Assembly: GCA_019420085.1 (NCBI GenBank) | Contig: JAHZHV010000009.1 | Coordinates: forward strand, 1 to 6,380 | Source of the DNA: Christensenella sp. | GTDB lineage: Bacteria > Bacillota > Clostridia > Christensenellales > Maliibacteriaceae | Reading direction: 5' to 3' | Length of the DNA stretch: 6,380 bases | Made by a program: the position numbers and the translations under genes | Part shown: in pieces, positions 5,829-6,380 of the stretch | Position numbering within the stretch: position 1 is the first letter of the stretch | How the letters are laid out: every line of letters begins with the position of its first letter | The notes under the pieces: model-generated | What the model was told of the DNA's origin: nothing | Databases searched by the model: none | Seen by the model: the letters and a program-made list of their open reading frames with translations, nothing else

Positions 5829-6380
5829 AAAGAAAAACGTATTTGTATATCGTGCTTGTGTTTTGCCTCCTGATCAGCGGCTGCAGCATGAATCATAGCG
5901 ATGAAACGGCGAAACTGGATATTGTTGCCACAAGCTTTGCGCCATATGATTTTTGCCGCCAGATTGTTGGCGATGATGCACAGGTGACGATGCTTTTGCC
6001 GGCAGGAGCGGAGAGCCATTCCTATGAGCCAACCGCGCAGGATGTGATGAAGATTGGTGCATGTGACGTATTCGTTTATGTAGGCGGGGAGTCCGATACA
6101 TGGATCGATGGCATTTTGGACAGCATCGATACGCAGCACATTACGATGGTTCGTCTGATGGACTTGGTTGAACCGCTCGAAGAAGAAGGCGAGCATACGC
6201 ACGAGACGACTCAGACACAATACGATGAGCACGTCTGGACTTCACCGCGCAATGCGATCGATATTGTCAATGCGTTGTGTGACGTGTTTTGCCAGGTCGA
6301 TGCGGCGCATGAAGATGCGTACCTGGAACATACGGAGGGATATGTTGAACAGCTGACGGCGCGCGATAAAAGTTTACTGC
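5825..6380 (+). CDS. Zinc/manganese ABC transporter substrate-binding lipoprotein, 5' part
   Basis: The frame runs off the right edge, with 185 residues visible of about 300 expected. It is a cluster A-I (ZnuA/AdcA/TroA-type) metal-binding protein, which captures Zn2+ or Mn2+ outside the membrane and hands it to an ABC importer. A lipoprotein signal is clear: KRK at 2-4, a hydrophobic stretch at 6-17, and lipobox ISGC with the lipidated cysteine at 20. The mature part begins DIVATSFAPYDFCRQIVGD (32-50), then LLPAGAESHSYEPT with the first metal ligand H65, and DEHVWTSP with the second ligand H136. A short acidic, histidine-bearing loop (EEEGEHTHE, 119-127) just before H136 is typical of zinc rather than manganese proteins, though shorter than in many ZnuA proteins. 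The start overlaps the repressor stop (ATGA), so both are co-transcribed and probably repressed when metal is plentiful. ATPase and permease genes are expected next. Confidence 0.9.
   Translation, partial: MKRKTYLYIVLVFCLLISGCSMNHSDETAKLDIVATSFAPYDFCRQIVGDDAQVTMLLPAGAESHSYEPTAQDVMKIGACDVFVYVGGESDTWIDGILDSIDTQHITMVRLMDLVEPLEEEGEHTHETTQTQYDEHVWTSPRNAIDIVNALCDVFCQVDAAHEDAYLEHTEGYVEQLTARDKSLL

Overview
The window is ordinary bacterial chromosome with moderate GC (by eye, not counted) and tightly packed genes. Most starts have strong AGGAG-type ribosome binding sites, and the terminators are compact hairpins. Gene content points to a low-to-mid GC Gram-positive, probably an anaerobic Bacillota member (Clostridia or Erysipelotrichia-like). 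The pointers are a lipoprotein zinc-binding protein, a small clostridial-type Fur relative, a clostridial-type MATE pump and a CrtO-like small membrane protein. The genus cannot be fixed from the sequence alone.

Layout, left to right. (1) The 3' end of a P1 (DmpA/S58) family peptidase closes at 239 and is followed by a hairpin terminator. (2) A good sigma-A-type promoter (342-370) drives a complete ABC-type multidrug/lipid exporter half-transporter (435-2168). About 90 bp later comes a small membrane protein related to the CrtO glycosyl-diaponeurosporenoate acyltransferase family (2260-2814), probably in the same operon. A bidirectional terminator at 2825-2852 ends this unit. (3) A LysR-type regulator on the minus strand (2868-3761) diverges from a MATE efflux pump (3895-5259). 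Their promoters interlock in about 130 bp that also holds three inverted repeats. The MATE gene ends in a textbook terminator. (4) A metal-responsive unit begins with two near-identical 25-nt copies of a Fur-type box. A Fur/Zur-family regulator (5400-5828) follows, and its stop overlaps the start of a zinc/manganese ABC transporter substrate-binding lipoprotein (5825 to the window edge, truncated). The rest of the metal importer is expected just beyond the window.

Functionally, the region combines two export modules (ABC exporter plus a putative acyltransferase; LysR plus MATE) with one metal-uptake module that is probably autoregulated by its own repressor. I found no CRISPR array, insertion sequence, tRNA, rRNA or phage gene. 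Nothing here proves an undescribed system. The points most worth a second look are the duplicated Fur-type box, the interlocked lysR/MATE control region, and the CrtO-like protein beside an ABC exporter with no carotenoid genes in view.
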